This document shows positions 34,976 to 47,745 of a DNA stretch of 64,000 nucleotides, one piece after another. Within the stretch, counting starts at the first letter, position 1; each line of letters begins with the position of its first letter. Under the pieces are notes generated by a model, which was given only the letters and a program-made list of their open reading frames with translations, was not told the DNA's origin and ran no database searches. A program made the position numbers and the translations under genes. The DNA comes from Stropharia rugosoannulata (taxonomy: Eukaryota; Basidiomycota; Agaricomycetes; Agaricales; Strophariaceae): assembly GCA_028532985.1 (NCBI GenBank), contig JANCIK010000004.1, positions 1,550,001 through 1,614,000 on the forward strand, read 5' to 3'.

Positions 34976-37410
34976 TTATTGAGTTGGTTTGAGTGGTATC
35001 AAACAAACTATAGCAGCCTGTAATACGAGCGGGAAGTAGACAACGCATACAAATGGGGGTAACCACACGGATAGTACTTGCCAACTCCATAACATCTTCA
35101 GTATCTGTTCTCGGCCTATCAAAAGCCATACTGAGCTTAAAGTTGCGTATCCAGAGTATCTAACCAGTCGTATTGGCGTAGAGTTTGACGATGCCGACAT
35201 AACCAGAGGAACGCCTAGAAGTATACTTAGTGCCAGGGCGAGCGAGAAATTGAGCAATGTGGTAATGGATATAACAGTTGAAGCAATGCATAGATTGAAT
35301 GATTTCAGGACCATCGTTATGGAAACACCGTTGCTTTTTGACGTTGATGCTAGCTTTGAAACGAGCAATGGGAGAACGGCGAGGAAGACAAATACCATGA
35401 GTAAGACGGCCTTCGTAGAGATATTGTTAGTAACACCACAGAAATAAGCAATGACCAACTTACCTTATATCCTAAGAAATCAATGCTAGATATTAGCCTG
35501 TATAGTAAAACTCCAGCAAAGTGTGTAGAGATCATCACGCATAAAGCAGGAATGACCGGCCTGCTTCTGCTTGTCCATTGAAGTGTGGGGTGTTCTTTCT
35601 CAATGGTTATCTGGACCCATTTTGCATCGACCCATGTGCTCAGACCATGGAATAGCATAGCGACACTGATAAAGATGGCACTCGGCAGATAGAGACCAAT
35701 CTTCAAAAACCTATCGGGAGCAGTCATGATATAAAAGAAAAAGGAAGCGTGTAAACGTTCCAATAGGTTGTTCATAGTGCGAAGGGTGGATTCAACAGTT
35801 CTAGAATAGCAGATAAGTTGCGAGCTTAGGTTGTAGAAGTGGACTTCCTTCCTACCTTCCTATTGAATGAAATCCATGGGGTCCCGTGGCGGGGATAGCA
35901 AACAATGTGAAGCCATCAATCCTAAACCTGTGAATGCCAATAGGTTATAGATATAGCGCAATCTGTACAAAGGTTTATACTCACTGGTGAAATATACCAT
36001 GCACACCACTCCCGCGACTGGTTACCTGATAACCTAAGTGCCGTACAACGTTACGGGCTTGACGAATGTATCCCTGAATATCAAAGGTGTCGTATACTTT
36101 CTTTACAATCCAGGAAGATGGCACAATCGATATATCTTCTACGTGGTCGTAAAGCACCACTGGCACACCAACGCTGTGGAGCGCGATCCGTACGAAAGAG
36201 TTCATCAGGTCTTGGTTTGGTAAGCGGCCGTTTAAACCCTCTGAACAAGTTTTAGAATAAGTATTTCGTTCATCCCTATGACGACATACTGACCAAAGAA
36301 AAGTCCAAAATGAGAAAATGAATGCCCTGGATAGTCGATATTTAGAGCCGTCCATATCACACCAGATGTCAGTTCTAGTGTTTCCATATGTAAGCCTGAA
36401 ACATTGTAAATCTTCTGAATTGACCATGTTTTCGACGGAGGTAGTTACCAGACTGAGGAGATGCATGGTATCCAGCTAACCACGCCTGCATGCCATCCAT
36501 ATATCCGTCACTAATAACGAATACAATATCCTTTCCCCAGTGAGAGTATTCTGCGCATAACAGGTTTGTAAGTTAAAGAATGAGATATACAAGAGCAAGA
36601 CTCACTCTTCAAAAAGTTAGCTAAGGCCAACACAGTTGCGACGCCCCGTATATTTAAGGTTCCATCGTGTTCGCCGATTCTGCTGATCCATGATGCACAA
36701 ACAATCATAGCTTCGGTACCAGAATGACGAGGGGCAGACAGTATTGCATAAGCATTTGTCCCGTTTACGATCTAGAGAAGTGTAAGACGTTTTCAAAGTG
36801 TAAGCCACTGAGACTACCTTCGTGTTTGTAGTGAACGAATAATTCTGGGTGGAGGAAGAGATACCAATTTCTTTAAATTTTTGGCTTAGCCAGCTCGCTC
36901 TTCTAAACAGCAAGTCAATGGCATACTTCCTTGGTATTATGCATGGCAACTCACTCGTAGGTGGTAGAATTGCTTTCGTTAAGTCTTTCAAGTTGGGCCA
37001 AATAAGTGTCTGCGACATGAACGTCTCCCCAGTTCCAGTCAATGTTCACCTTCAATTAATATAGCGGTTAGAATCATGAATTCCTTCATTCCAGCGACAT
37101 ACTTGTCCTGGCTGAAGAGCATTTTCGTCAATGTATGCGCCTCTGCCAATGAAAGGAATCGGTATGGCCAGCATCCATAAGTACCCTATGGCAAAAAGGG
37201 ATATCCTATGCACAAGTCAACTTAAGTATTACAAGGGCGAGGATATACACACTTAACCAATGTAAGTCTCCGAGTAATTGCAGATACAACTTTCCGCCTC
37301 CTCCGTATCCGCTTCTCGCTGGTATTACCAGAGGGCGCTGGCGCTAGTTTGAGTTTGAGTGCTAATTGCTTCCATCGTGGCAAGGGGCGCTCCGGTGGAT
37401 CCATTCCCAT
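34976..37410 (-). CDS. GAA1: GPI transamidase component GAA1
   Basis: Endoplasmic-reticulum membrane subunit of the complex that attaches GPI anchors to proteins. The minus-strand start at 37410 gives a basic cytosolic leader with KRIRRRRKVVSAITRRLTLV, then a transmembrane segment YLWMLAIPIPFIGRGAYIDE. Lumenal motifs follow: VNIDWNWGDVHVADTYLAQL, SWLSQKFKEIGISSSTQNY, ILSAPRHSGTEAMIV, EYSHWGKDIVFVISDGYMDG, and TLELTSGVIWTALNIDYPGH. Later come SFVRIALHSVGVPVV and several hydrophobic helices to the end at 34976. These match the M28-peptidase-like Gaa1 layout. It diverges from the USP48-like gene across 279 bp. At least eight introns are present; C-terminal exon edges were not all resolved. Confidence 0.9.
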
Positions 37411-37689
37411 TGAACCAGTCTAATCGTTGTGAGTTTGTAGATGATTTTAAGAATATTTAATGGTAATGTATTCTTTAGTGATGTAGGGATTGGTCAAGGA
37501 TTGATGACAAGTCACCGGGAAATGACCGGCGTGGCCAAGGCGCGGCGGATGATTCAACCTGACTTGTGGCTCATAACAGTGAAGCGCTTAATTCGGCAGT
37601 ATCAAGGCAATATATCAACTTCACGCTTAACTTATACCATCATCTTGTACAAGCCTAAACCTCATTTCCTTTGCAAGTCGGATACTTGA
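37411..37689. promoter_or_regulatory. Shared divergent promoter region
   Basis: 279 bp between the GAA1 start (minus strand) and the USP48-like start (plus strand). No specific element was recognised. Confidence 0.4.
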
Positions 37690-40600
37690 ATGGCTCCTAC
37701 TCGAAGGAAAAATGTTACATCAAAATTGACAGGTCTGCAACCGGGCAAGCACCTCGATCGCAATAAAATTCGGAGTACATTCTCACCTTGGGGCTGGGTC
37801 GGAAATGTCGCAATGGACGAAAAAGACATTACATTGGAACACCGTCTGACTACATGCAACCTTTCTGGTGGACAACGCGTTTGTGCTAACAAGTATTCGT
37901 CGTGTAAAGTCAAAGCGGAGAGCTCTAGGGCAGCAACTGGAGAACTCGAAGATGATATCATAGTGATATCGGACAGTGAAAGTTACTCTTGCTCCAGGAC
38001 GCAATGTAAATCAAATCCAAATTGCTTGAATCACTTGGGCCAGCAAGCATGGGAATCTGAAGGTCATTTTGAATGCCTTATGCTCAGTCCTGGCTGATTC
38101 ATATGTAAACCAGAGGGGACGGCGCGTCGTGATTTTATGAAGGCAATGAAACAAGGCATAGATCCTTCTAAGGAATGTCGTGAAGGGAATTTGCCTGTCG
38201 GGTTGAAGGTACCCAATCTTTCAAGTGGTCTGGTTAGTGTTTGAAAACTGAAGCTTAACTCAGAACTTGGGCGCTACCTGCTATGCCAATGCATCTCTTC
38301 AAGTATGACATTTGAAGAACAATGGACCGCATAGCTAATTTATTGCGTAGGTGTGGTATCGGGATTTAGCATTTAGAACTGGCCTATTCAGTTGTCGACC
38401 CCCTGAAAATATCACAGAGGATAAATTTGCGGTCAGAAAATCAATTCCTATTTTCACTCACACGTCGTTTATGTTTAATCAGGATTCTCCTATATTTCAG
38501 CTGCAGGTCACCTTCGCTACTCTTCAGGAGGGAAACAAGAACGTATTCAATCCCATAAAACTCGTTGAAAGCTTGCAATTACGAACAGCAGAACAGCAAG
38601 ATGCTCAAGAGTTAGTTATTGTATATTCATCGCCTTTTGTATTATAACTGACTCTGCTCATTAGGTTTTCAAAACTTTTCATCTCTCATCTTGATGCCGA
38701 GTTTAAGAAGCAGTCATCACCGGTCATTAGGTCACTAATCAGTAAACAAGTCAGTCAATCCTAGTTCATCCTACAAAGATGCTTTCAAACAAGATCCAGT
38801 TCCAAGGCACTCAAGTGTATGGGACTATATGCCATGCATGCAAAAATAAATCTGAAAAGCCATGCGATTTCCTTGAGCTAGAAATCAACTTCGATGTTCG
38901 TGGTAAAATTTTCTCTACCCATTTGCGATGTCTCATTATATCATGAGCAGAGAAACACTGATTTAGAAGATCGCCTTGAGGCTTTATTATTGCAAGAGCA
39001 ATTAACTGGGGACAACAGGTCTGTATTTCTTATATGTCTACAGACCATCGGACTCTTAACTCGTTTTCTAGATACTTTTGCTCCCGCTGTGAATTACTAC
39101 AAGACGCTACTAGATATACAGAGTTGCGACACCTGCCTCCAGTCCTACATATCTCATTGTTACGATTTGTGTATGACGTGAACTCCATGGAGCGTAAGAA
39201 GTCCAAGCATTCTATATCGTTTCCTCAAGTCTTAGACATGCGTAAATTTGTGGGCTCTAAATGGGAGCGAGAAAGGGCACAAAGGGAATGTTCTGACGAT
39301 TATGTATATGAACTACGAGGGGTCCTCCTTCACAAAGGGCCAAGTGCATACCATGGGCATTACGAAGCCCAAGTGCACGACATTGAGTCAGTAATTTTAA
39401 GCCGCATATGTCACCGTTTTGTTCACAGGGTTTAACAGAAACAATTCATGGTTCCAATTTAACGATGAAATTGTCACTAAAATCAATGGTCCGGGTGACA
39501 AAGCTACAGGCAAGAAGCCTGGTGAGGCTAACGCTCATAATGACGAAGATTCCGAAGAGTATGCTTTCATTTCATCCTCACGTTATACTCTATATTAAAT
39601 ATCTACAAATCAGGTATAACACCGCACTCCTGCAACAGAATTTAAGTGGTCGAAAACGAAGGAGAGTTGAGGATAGTGACGACGAGGATGTTGTCGAGTG
39701 AGTTTCACGACCCAGACGGAATCAACAGCAATATTGATGCGCATCATAAGAATAGTGAAGACACCTCCCGCACAAGAAGTGCCCTCAAGGTAATTAAGTA
39801 TCATCTAATATTGTTGGGGCTGAATTAACTAAAGGAACAGTGCCATTACGTCCAAAGAAGCATATATGCTGATATACACTAAGAAGAGGACTCAACAAGA
39901 TGCAAACAGTAGCAAAGGCAGTATCGTAGCCCCTCCTTTAATTCCTGAAAAAGTTATGAATGTCATTAAAGAGTCGAATGCATCACATACAGAAGCTTGT
40001 CGGGTATATGCAGAACGGTGGGTACTCAGCTACAGTATGAAAGACACTTACAGGAACAATACAGAGTTAATACAAGTGCGAATCAATTTCACGCATTGCG
40101 ACGTAAGGTCAGAAATATCTACATGAGTTGGACGGCAACCGGTAACTCAGTACGTTCTTTCGGGCAACAGGCGGCATAGGGAAGTTCTCATGCCACGGTG
40201 ATTAGGAATCCGCCATTGTCAGCCGGCAAGCGTTGACAAGTTGGCTTTCTGAGTATTGTATAGAAGCCGGCATTTTCATTAAGGGAGGAACCAGCGGAGC
40301 CGTAAACAAGGCTCAGTCCATATGTATTTCGAACTCGGCGATCGTCTGTGAACATGGAGCCTTGGATCCAACAAAGTCCAAAGATATGAAAAAGATCTCA
40401 TTGGTGAGTCTTATACCTTCTCACATGCAAGGAAAACCGCACTCACTCACTCATGAAACTCCAGCATAGTGTGGATGAGATCTTGACGGAAACCAATTGC
40501 GTATTCTATCCCCCTTTAAAACCTTCGGATATATGTGTTCAGTGCGTATCTTCAACTTTCAGAGGTAGGTTCCATTTCAACGTTAGAGAGCAACCCGAAA

Positions 40601-42260
40601 TCGTGATTCATTATTTTATAGAGAAGTTGTACGAGATTGAACATCCTAAAGCTGTCAGGAAACTAGATGAACTCAGTGTCTGCCAAGGAGAGCCTCAATA
40701 CTGGATATCCAAGAAGTGGATAAAAGGCAAGTCATTGCTGCGTCAAAAAATGCACATGTTCTTACTCAGTTTGCAGATTGGAGGCTGAACAAGCCTCGGA
40801 TGCATGAATTCTCTAAACCAGATCCGGCACCCAACTCTTCTGAATATTTTAGTCATGTTACTTGCGAACATGGCGGTTTATCTACAAATACCACCAACCG
40901 TCAAAAGATATCATGCGAGGCAAGTTATTTCTGACGAACATACGGATAGTGCTGAAGTTGCCCCCAGGCAGCTAATTTACTTGCTGATCTCTTCCCCACT
41001 TGGAAGCCAATATCCACAAAGTGCGATCCCTGCACTCTGTGTGACGACGAAATCAATATTTCCAAAGAGCGCAAAAAGCTAAGTCGACGTCAAGTGGAAG
41101 AAGAAAAGGTCTGTTTGATTGCTCTTCCCTTCCACGATATTAACAAGCTGCGTAGGCACTACTGAAGTTTATACTTCAACCATCTCTGAATTCCTGGACC
41201 AATAACTTGAAAGCGACAGACATGGATATTCTAATTTCATCCGATTTTGTCAAGCAGTGGAATCGATGGATTACTAACCCATCAAATCATTCGAGGCCGG
41301 ATGGCGTAGACAACACACCTTTTCTATGCGAGCACAACCAGCTATGCTTCGATCCTAGTTGCTCTGTCGATAACTCGGCTTTCATCCTAATACAACAAGA
41401 CCAGTGGGATACGTTACAGACGCTGTAAGTTTGTTGAGCCAGGTCTATATGTACCTCATCAACACAATTTCCAGATATCCTGCAGGCCCATTAATCTCTC
41501 TCAATAGAAGAGTATCCACTGCGAAGGGGGAACAGGATTCAAACGTAAGCGTATGCTCTGAATGTCGAATAAAAAGGTATGTTTGAACGCTACAGTTCAA
41601 TTAGTAATATATTCAACAGTCATCGGCAAAGAAAACTGGACTGGCAAGAGACGAACGTCATTATTCGTCTTGTAGATTCGGGCAAGAAGTCCTACTCAGG
41701 CGAAGTATCTGAAATAAAACCAGGTGCACGTACCAGAGATGGTGCTAGACAGTCAAAACGCCTGCGCCAAAGCAAGAGATGTAACGAGCAATGGACGCTG
41801 AGCATCACCAAGTCAACAACCGTTATGGGGCTCAAAATCATGGCAAGCATATTCTTTACACGCCCTGATCAACTGACACTCATAGATGTTCTAGATAAGC
41901 GAAGAGTTCTCAATTCCTATAATTCTTCAGCGCATTCTCTGTAGGGGCAATGTACTGGATGAGAACTCAGCAACAGCATCATCGCTTGGGATATATGTCG
42001 ATGATGTCCTGGAAGTCTACGAGATCCAAGACGTTGATGGGTTTTCGGACACTAATGGAGAGAGGCCAAGTAAAAGATGGATGGAAGGAGCAGGATTTGG
42101 AGGGACTCTTCTGGGTAATCATGAATCGTCATGGTCAAGTTCACCCGAGCCTCCTTCGTCTTCCTTGCCGCTGTCGCACGATAAATCCTGCCCTACGTGC
42201 ACTTTTAGTAATACGCTCGACGCAGTCACTTGTGAGATGTGCGAAACGGAATTTCCATAA
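37690..42260 (+). CDS. USP48-like ubiquitin carboxyl-terminal hydrolase with C-terminal zinc finger
   Basis: Cysteine protease of family C19 that removes ubiquitin. Catalytic Cys lies in NLGATCYANASLQ, followed by QDAQEFSKLFISHLDAEF. The two-Cys finger regions are YGTICHACKNKSEKPCDF and YFCSRCELLQDATRYTEL. The His box is GPSAYHGHYEAQVHD, and WFQFNDEIVTKI completes the active site. Downstream are three Cys-His modules of the DUSP type (CEHGALDP, CEHGGLST, CEHNQLCF), then a ubiquitin-like segment (NVLDENSATASSLGIYVDDV) and GFGGTLLGNHESSW, as in USP48. The last exon adds CPTCTFSNTLDAVTCEMCET, a RanBP2-type zinc finger, before the stop. An N-terminal acidic/Ser patch IIVISDSES is SUMO-interacting-like. 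Many short introns; only the catalytic exons were fully checked. Confidence 0.88.
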
Positions 42261-42501
42261 CTGAATAGTATATTACAAAAAACCCTGTACTGCTGCCAAC
42301 CCGACACTATAAAGAAACGTGTCAAAAATTCGAATAGTGAGACCAACAAAAAAACCCAGTCTATTGAAATAACCAAATAAAACAGAATCAAATATGTCCA
42401 GAGCCCATTGCATAGGCTGTACGTCATTTACCCTCAGTAAATGTAGCAAGAAAAACCAAAGAAAAGGAAGGTAATGATAGCATAGAATAGGCGATAGATT
42501 G
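42261..42501. other. Short intergenic between convergent genes
   Basis: 241 bp with the 3' ends of the USP48-like gene and the large uncharacterised gene. Nothing else seen. Confidence 0.4.
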
Positions 42502-45500
42502 TCATGTATACTCAGGAAGGGGGGATAAACTAGATGGGGGGAATGTGGAGGCAAGCCGAGAGGGGGCTGCGAGAGTAGAGACCGAGGGCCGGACTGCAGG
42601 CGGTGCCACGGCAGCCGCGTCTATTATGGGTGTTTGCGCCTTGAGGATAGACGTCGCGGTGACGATGATGTCCATTTCATTTGAAGCTTGCCCGTTCATT
42701 TTGACGGCGAGTGCGATAGCATCCTGCGTTTTGTCGGTCAGCTCGCTGACGGACACACTTTGCATGGCGACCGTCTCTGTCTGTGGTGTCGGAACACCAC
42801 CACTAGCGACCGTCCGGTCTGCTACAACATTTTGTGCTGCTTGGAGAACGACGTGTTGCGCCGCGACAGCTAGGCGGCGTGAGTCAACGTGGCCTTGACC
42901 CGAGATCGCTTTATCGTACGCGTCCACAGTAGTGTCGAGGACGTGTTTTTGTTTGACAACGTCTTGCAGTTCACCCTGCTTGGTCGGTGGCGAAAGCGAA
43001 ATTATCTGCGACTCTTTGTCAGTGACGCGCTGTTGTATGTTTTGCAATACTCGAATAACGCGCGTATCGTCTACACGATTTATCCGGCCTGCGTTCCTAA
43101 TAGAGAAGGACAGTGCGTCAATGTAACGAGCCAAAATGAAGGAGCATTGCCGCTTAATTTACCTGGGAGGAGCTTTAAATAGAGCAGAGTCGCTCGTGCT
43201 ACGCTTCGGCGGCTCTCCTACCAGGGACGGCCGTCGCGATCTTGGGTATGGCGGCGTATCTAAGGCCGAAGGAGGGGCCACGGGAATACTGAAGGTAAGC
43301 TCCACGTGGTCCTCGTGATTGTCTAATGTGAACTGAAGGAGAACAAGGGAGAACATGGAGCATGAATCATTGAGCATAGTGGAGTCATTTTAAATTAAAC
43401 CTTACCTTGGCGATAGCAGTAATCTGATACTGGCATCCATCTGACTCCGGAGGAGGGATTCCACTTAACTCGCCGTTTTTCCATGAAAGCCATGCAGGCA
43501 AACTGGGGGAACTGAAAGTGACGGGGATTTTCTTGAAAGAGCACTGTGGATGCCACACATGTGGCTTCCAGGACCAGCGCAGACCACAATACGCTACGGT
43601 AGGAGGGTTACCAGCTAATTTACACTTGAAAGGCCTAAATTCCCAGTGCCCTTCACCTGCCTTTCTGGCTTCAACATTCCAGATATGGTTGCCTTTCGAT
43701 TTTGCCTTCTTCCCGTCTTCGTTGAATCGGAGAATGTATTGCTGACGCCACAGGTAATTCCTAGCCTAGAAGTGCGTTGTGAATAGTTACTTTAACACAG
43801 GGCAGAATAATGCTTACCTTTTTCATCGGGATTTTGTCCTCAGGGTATCCTTGCTTAGCAAGCTGATGCGCGGTTAAATAATACGGCAGAATGGTTCTCG
43901 AGATACACACACCTCGTCCATGAAAGCATTGGTGAAAGCTTGTATACGGAACTTGAAAGGACGGAAATCCGGTGATTCATCAAGCCGCTGCATCTTTTTC
44001 GCCATGAGAGTTTGATGGATCTGCTCTCCCTTAGCATCCGTGGCGTCCACTGTCATACAAATCACAATTTGTTAAGTTGACTTAGTATCAAAACAATAAA
44101 CCTCACGTTTCGAGCACAGCTTATTCAGGAACTCGAAAAAAATCCTATCAACGTCCTTGGAATACTCTGCGGGAACATCCGCTGCTAATGACGTAGACGA
44201 GTGTCGATCAGATGGCTGCAGAAGCATAAGTGAGCGTCAGCGCAAGTTATTTAAAGATTACTCTCACAAGTTGTGTGACGGCCTTTCCAGAAGTGCTGTC
44301 GTCTGAATCTGAATCTTCGTCATCATCCTCCTCATCGCTAGGAGAATTTTGTGCCGTGCTAGGTGCTGAACCTGAAATGGAAAATTTCCGAGATGGTGCA
44401 GACTGCTCGGCACCCGTGTATCGATTTGACTGGTTGGAGGCTGCATTAGCGTGCCAGATGGAAGTGGCCCTATCAGAATAAGGGTCACTGTACTGGAATG
44501 TCGAATAGGGATTCCTAAAATTGGTTCCGCTGATCGATCCTGAACGCGACATTCTCCCGAAGGAAGGAGTCATTGTCGATGAAGATGCATTAGAAGGAAC
44601 GGAGTGAGGGGGTATAGGTAAAGGGGCCTGTATCATGGTTGAAGGGTAAGTCGATGCCGCAAGCGGTGAAGTTTGGGGAATAAGAGGTACACTAATGGCA
44701 CCAGAAGACAGAGATTGGTGGTGCCGGGTAGGCAGTGGGTCAGACCAAGTATGTGAGAACGGGGGCGGAACAGGTGCCGTAGAGGTTGACATAGATGAAG
44801 AATGTACAAGTACAGAAGCAGACGTGGGAGGAATAAATGGAGGGTAAGTAGATGTTCTTGGTGCTTGAGGCTTGACCGAAGGAAACGACGTAGTCGGAGT
44901 AAAGTTTGGTGGCGTAGGAGGACGCGAAGCAGGTTGGGACGAAGATACTCCTGCCGCAGGCGGAGGAAACGAAACAACAGCAGGAGCAACAGCATTATAT
45001 ACAGGTGCTAAGGCGGGATGGACAACAGCGTCCTGGATGCTTGACATAAGGGGAATATCATCTTGAGGCTCGCGCTTCAATGCCTTGACAACACGGTGTT
45101 CTTCAAGCTCTGAAGCACAACGCTTCCGGGACTCGGAGACTGAAAGATGACTTGGCTCGGTAATAGGCACATGCTCGATTGGGGTGATTGATGTAGGGAC
45201 ATTTGGTGTAGCTGTATCGGTTACAATGCCCGACATCACAGGAAAAGAGGGATCTTTCTCGAGTGTCATAGTTGTGAGCATATCCAACACCTGAATTATA
45301 CGATCTCTCAATTCACCAACTTTGTTCGTCTGCTCCAACCCATGGTTGTTTTCGAATGCATCCCCAGCGTCAATTGCAGTAATGGCGATGCTGGAGGGTG
45401 TTTGCACAATAGCTGAACAACAAGAAATAAGAGGCTTACCTTTTCAACATCTGGCCAATGATAGTCTGCGGCTGCTTCTGGGAGACGGATTCTTCGAGGT

Positions 45501-46047
45501 CGCTTGTGCTGGGCAGGGAAGCAGGATAGTCTAGATCCGGGGCCGCCGACGGAAAGCCGGTCGGAAGCACAGGCGGCGAAAGGGACGTGTTGGCACGACT
45601 CCGGGCGACCACGACGACCGCAGAGTCCAGAGCGGATTCAAGAGAGGACGTCACGCCGGGGCCGTACGACGAGGATGTGCCATGCATCGACGGCGACGGA
45701 ATCTGCGACTGGGGCGGCGATGTGGAATGCGTACGGGTGGCAGGCGAGAGATCAAGTTCGTCGGGCGGAGATCCGAGCGTGAACTGGTCTATCATGGTGG
45801 CCATTTCAGGGATAAAGGGCGGGACGGGGGGCAGCATGACGGGCTGCTCGAGGGCGTCCATTGGAGTGGAGTACATGTCCTGCATCGCGACGTCAGGCGG
45901 GCGGGTCTGGAAGTCAGCGAGGGCCTGGTCGGGGAGGAAGAGGGGCTGGTCGGGGAAGAGGGGCTGCGGGGGGAGGAAGGGGGCGGCGAGGGTGGTGTCC
46001 ATGGCGGCCAGGCCGGGGGTGAGGGGATCCTGGTCGTAGGGATCCAT
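42502..46047 (-). CDS. Large uncharacterised Pro/Ser-rich protein with a conserved central domain
   Basis: I do not recognise the family. Minus-strand exons in order give a Pro/Asp-rich N-terminus (from MDPYDQDPLTPGLAAMDTTL), a short helical region (VGELRDRIIQVLDMLTTMTL), and a long Pro/Ser/Thr-rich disordered stretch ending in an acidic run. A folded region follows: DVPAEYSKDVDRIFFEFLNK, FRIQAFTNAFMDE, and then ARNYLWRQQYILRFNEDGKK. Next comes a Trp-rich module (GLRWSWKPHVWHPQCSFKKI) and LSWKNGELSGIPPPESDG, which has a cadherin/Ig-like look. The C-terminus has a predicted coiled-coil with VLQNIQQRVTDKESQIISL. The layout suggests a scaffold or transcriptional regulator, but this is inference. 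A second in-frame Met at residue 16 could be the true start. Confidence 0.7.
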
Positions 46048-46077
46048 GACCGGGCGAGCCGTTGGCGTCGCGGGGGG

Positions 46078-46084
46078 TTATATA
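46078..46084 (-). promoter_or_regulatory. TATA-like box upstream of the large uncharacterised gene
   Basis: TATATAA on the minus strand ends 31 bp before the first Met and 76 bp before the second in-frame Met. The spacing fits transcription initiation before the second Met better, which bears on start choice. Confidence 0.35.
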
Positions 46085-46526
46085 GGAAACGGGCTGCACG
46101 TGGATGGATTAAGCAGCGGGCAGGAGGGATGGGAGTCCTAGTCAAGGCGCATTGTGGCCATGTCGTCACGCCCGTCACGCAACTCTTGGACCCATCGATT
46201 CGATTCCTCGTTTCACACATCGATAGTCGTTGTTCGCAGAAATTATAGATAACATCGGGCACTACATCATGTGCTGTACTTACAACATCCGGATCTGAAC
46301 AGCCCCTGTGTACGTCTCTACCATACTATGCATGCACGCCCTACTAACCACCTTTGGCATCCCAACATGTACCTGGCCCTTCACCGCAGGTTGGCATGGG
46401 TCCTGCCAATGTGATCAGAACCGATTCCGCCTCCCGGGACTCCTTGAGCGCTCTCGATCCCTGCGTCTGTCGCTACAGTCGTGAAACGGATCAGCCAGGC
46501 ATGAGGACTACACGCTGCCTCGCAAC
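46085..46526. other. Intergenic between LUC7 and the large uncharacterised gene
   Basis: About 440 bp: 3' flank of LUC7 (minus strand) and the upstream region of the next gene on the same strand. No RNA or coding element was recognised. Confidence 0.4.
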
Positions 46527-47745
46527 TCACTCATATCTCGAAGACCCCCGGTCGAATCCTCGGTCACCACGATCACGGTAATCATCGCTTCCGCGAGACG
46601 AGCGGTAGTCGCCTCCAGACCGTGGAGGTCCCGACGTCGGGGCCCCACCAGAAGGCACGGAACTTGGAGGTCCCATTTTGCGTTTTTCGCGCTCCTCTTT
46701 AAACTTCGAAAGCATATTACGGAGTTCGTGATACCCCAAATGCATCTAAGCAGGCCACGATCCCGTCAGCATATTAAATATAGCTCCAGCTGGAAAATGC
46801 CGCAAAAGCTAATAGACTTACCTTACCACCAAAGTGATCCGCGAGACGACGGTCAGAGTCCAGTACAGACAAATATGCACCACAGACGTCGCAAACACGT
46901 AGTTTTTGGTGTCCGGAGGCACCGGACGTGTCAGTAAGTTGTTGTAATTCGCGCTACGCCAATTATTTCGTCAGCACGCCAACCAGCCAGGATGCATTAC
47001 CAAAATGCACCTCCTTATCAGCCTTTTCGCTTTTCAAAGCTTCAATGGCGGCCATCTCACGCATCGATTCATCGACCTTGCCTTGTTCGCCTGAATTCAT
47101 ACGCAGTAAGTAGTAATCACTTGAGTAACCATCATTACACGTACCTAGGGTTTCTATCTTCTCCGTTCCTCCTTGAATAGCAAGTTCGATTTCTGCAATT
47201 TCTCGCATCTGACATGGGAAAAAATTCGAGGACGGTCATTGAACACATGCAAGAAATCTTACTAGATTCGTTGTTTTCGCATTTTCTTCCGGAGTCTTCT
47301 CCAGCCTGCGGTGGGCAGCACGAATCCTTCGATCACATTCATCCACGAATGCGAAGATATTTGCTTCATATTCCATTTGGAACTTATGAAAGATAGGATC
47401 ATTTGGGTTAGCCTCCTTCGCGGCGATGTATTCGGTCTTGAGTCGTTCTGTATGTGACTTGGGACAGGCGCCCAGATCCATTTTCTGTGAAGACGTTAGA
47501 AGCGAAATACTGTAAGGATATGTCTACCACGCACCGTGTTTGTGAAAAGCGCGTGAGGACAGGTCCCGCATAGGAAGTTCCTGCAGACCTTTTCGTCTGA
47601 CCAGACAAGATTGGCATTAGCAACACCCATTGCTTCGGGACCCATCATTTGCTACTCATGTTGGTCAGACATTGGATACTTTAGAGGCTAATTGAATTGA
47701 ACATACTTCAAGCAGCTTGCGCTGCATTTCTGCTAAGCGTCCCAT
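46527..47745 (-). CDS. LUC7: LUC7-like U1 snRNP splicing factor
   Basis: U1 snRNP-associated protein that stabilises 5' splice-site recognition. The start at 47745 gives MGRLAEMQRKLLE, then EAMGVANANLVWSDEKVCRN and FLCGTCPHALFTNTKMDLG, the CCCH-type first zinc finger that ends ACPKSH. A coiled-coil follows (EANIFAFVDECDRRIRAAHR). The second finger reads LRVCDVCGAYLSVLDSDRRL and continues ADHFGGK. It then reaches MHLGYHELRNMLSKFKEERE. The C-terminus is an Arg/Ser/Gly/Asp-rich tail (DDYRDRGDRGFDRGSSRYE). The order and spacing match the LUC7 family throughout. Introns of about 50 nt separate five or six exons. Confidence 0.95.

Noticed and set aside
44633..44995. Leu-rich frame overlapping the 42502-46047 gene
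   Set aside because: Shifted frame of a Pro/Ser-rich coding exon; no hydrophobic periodicity of a real membrane protein.
45682..46248. Long plus-strand frame rich in Gly/Arg
   Set aside because: It lies opposite the Pro-rich N-terminus of the large minus-strand gene and its composition is explained by that.
46540..46575. GGTCGAATCC resembling a tRNA T-arm
   Set aside because: It falls inside the Arg/Ser tail of LUC7 and no cloverleaf could be drawn around it.
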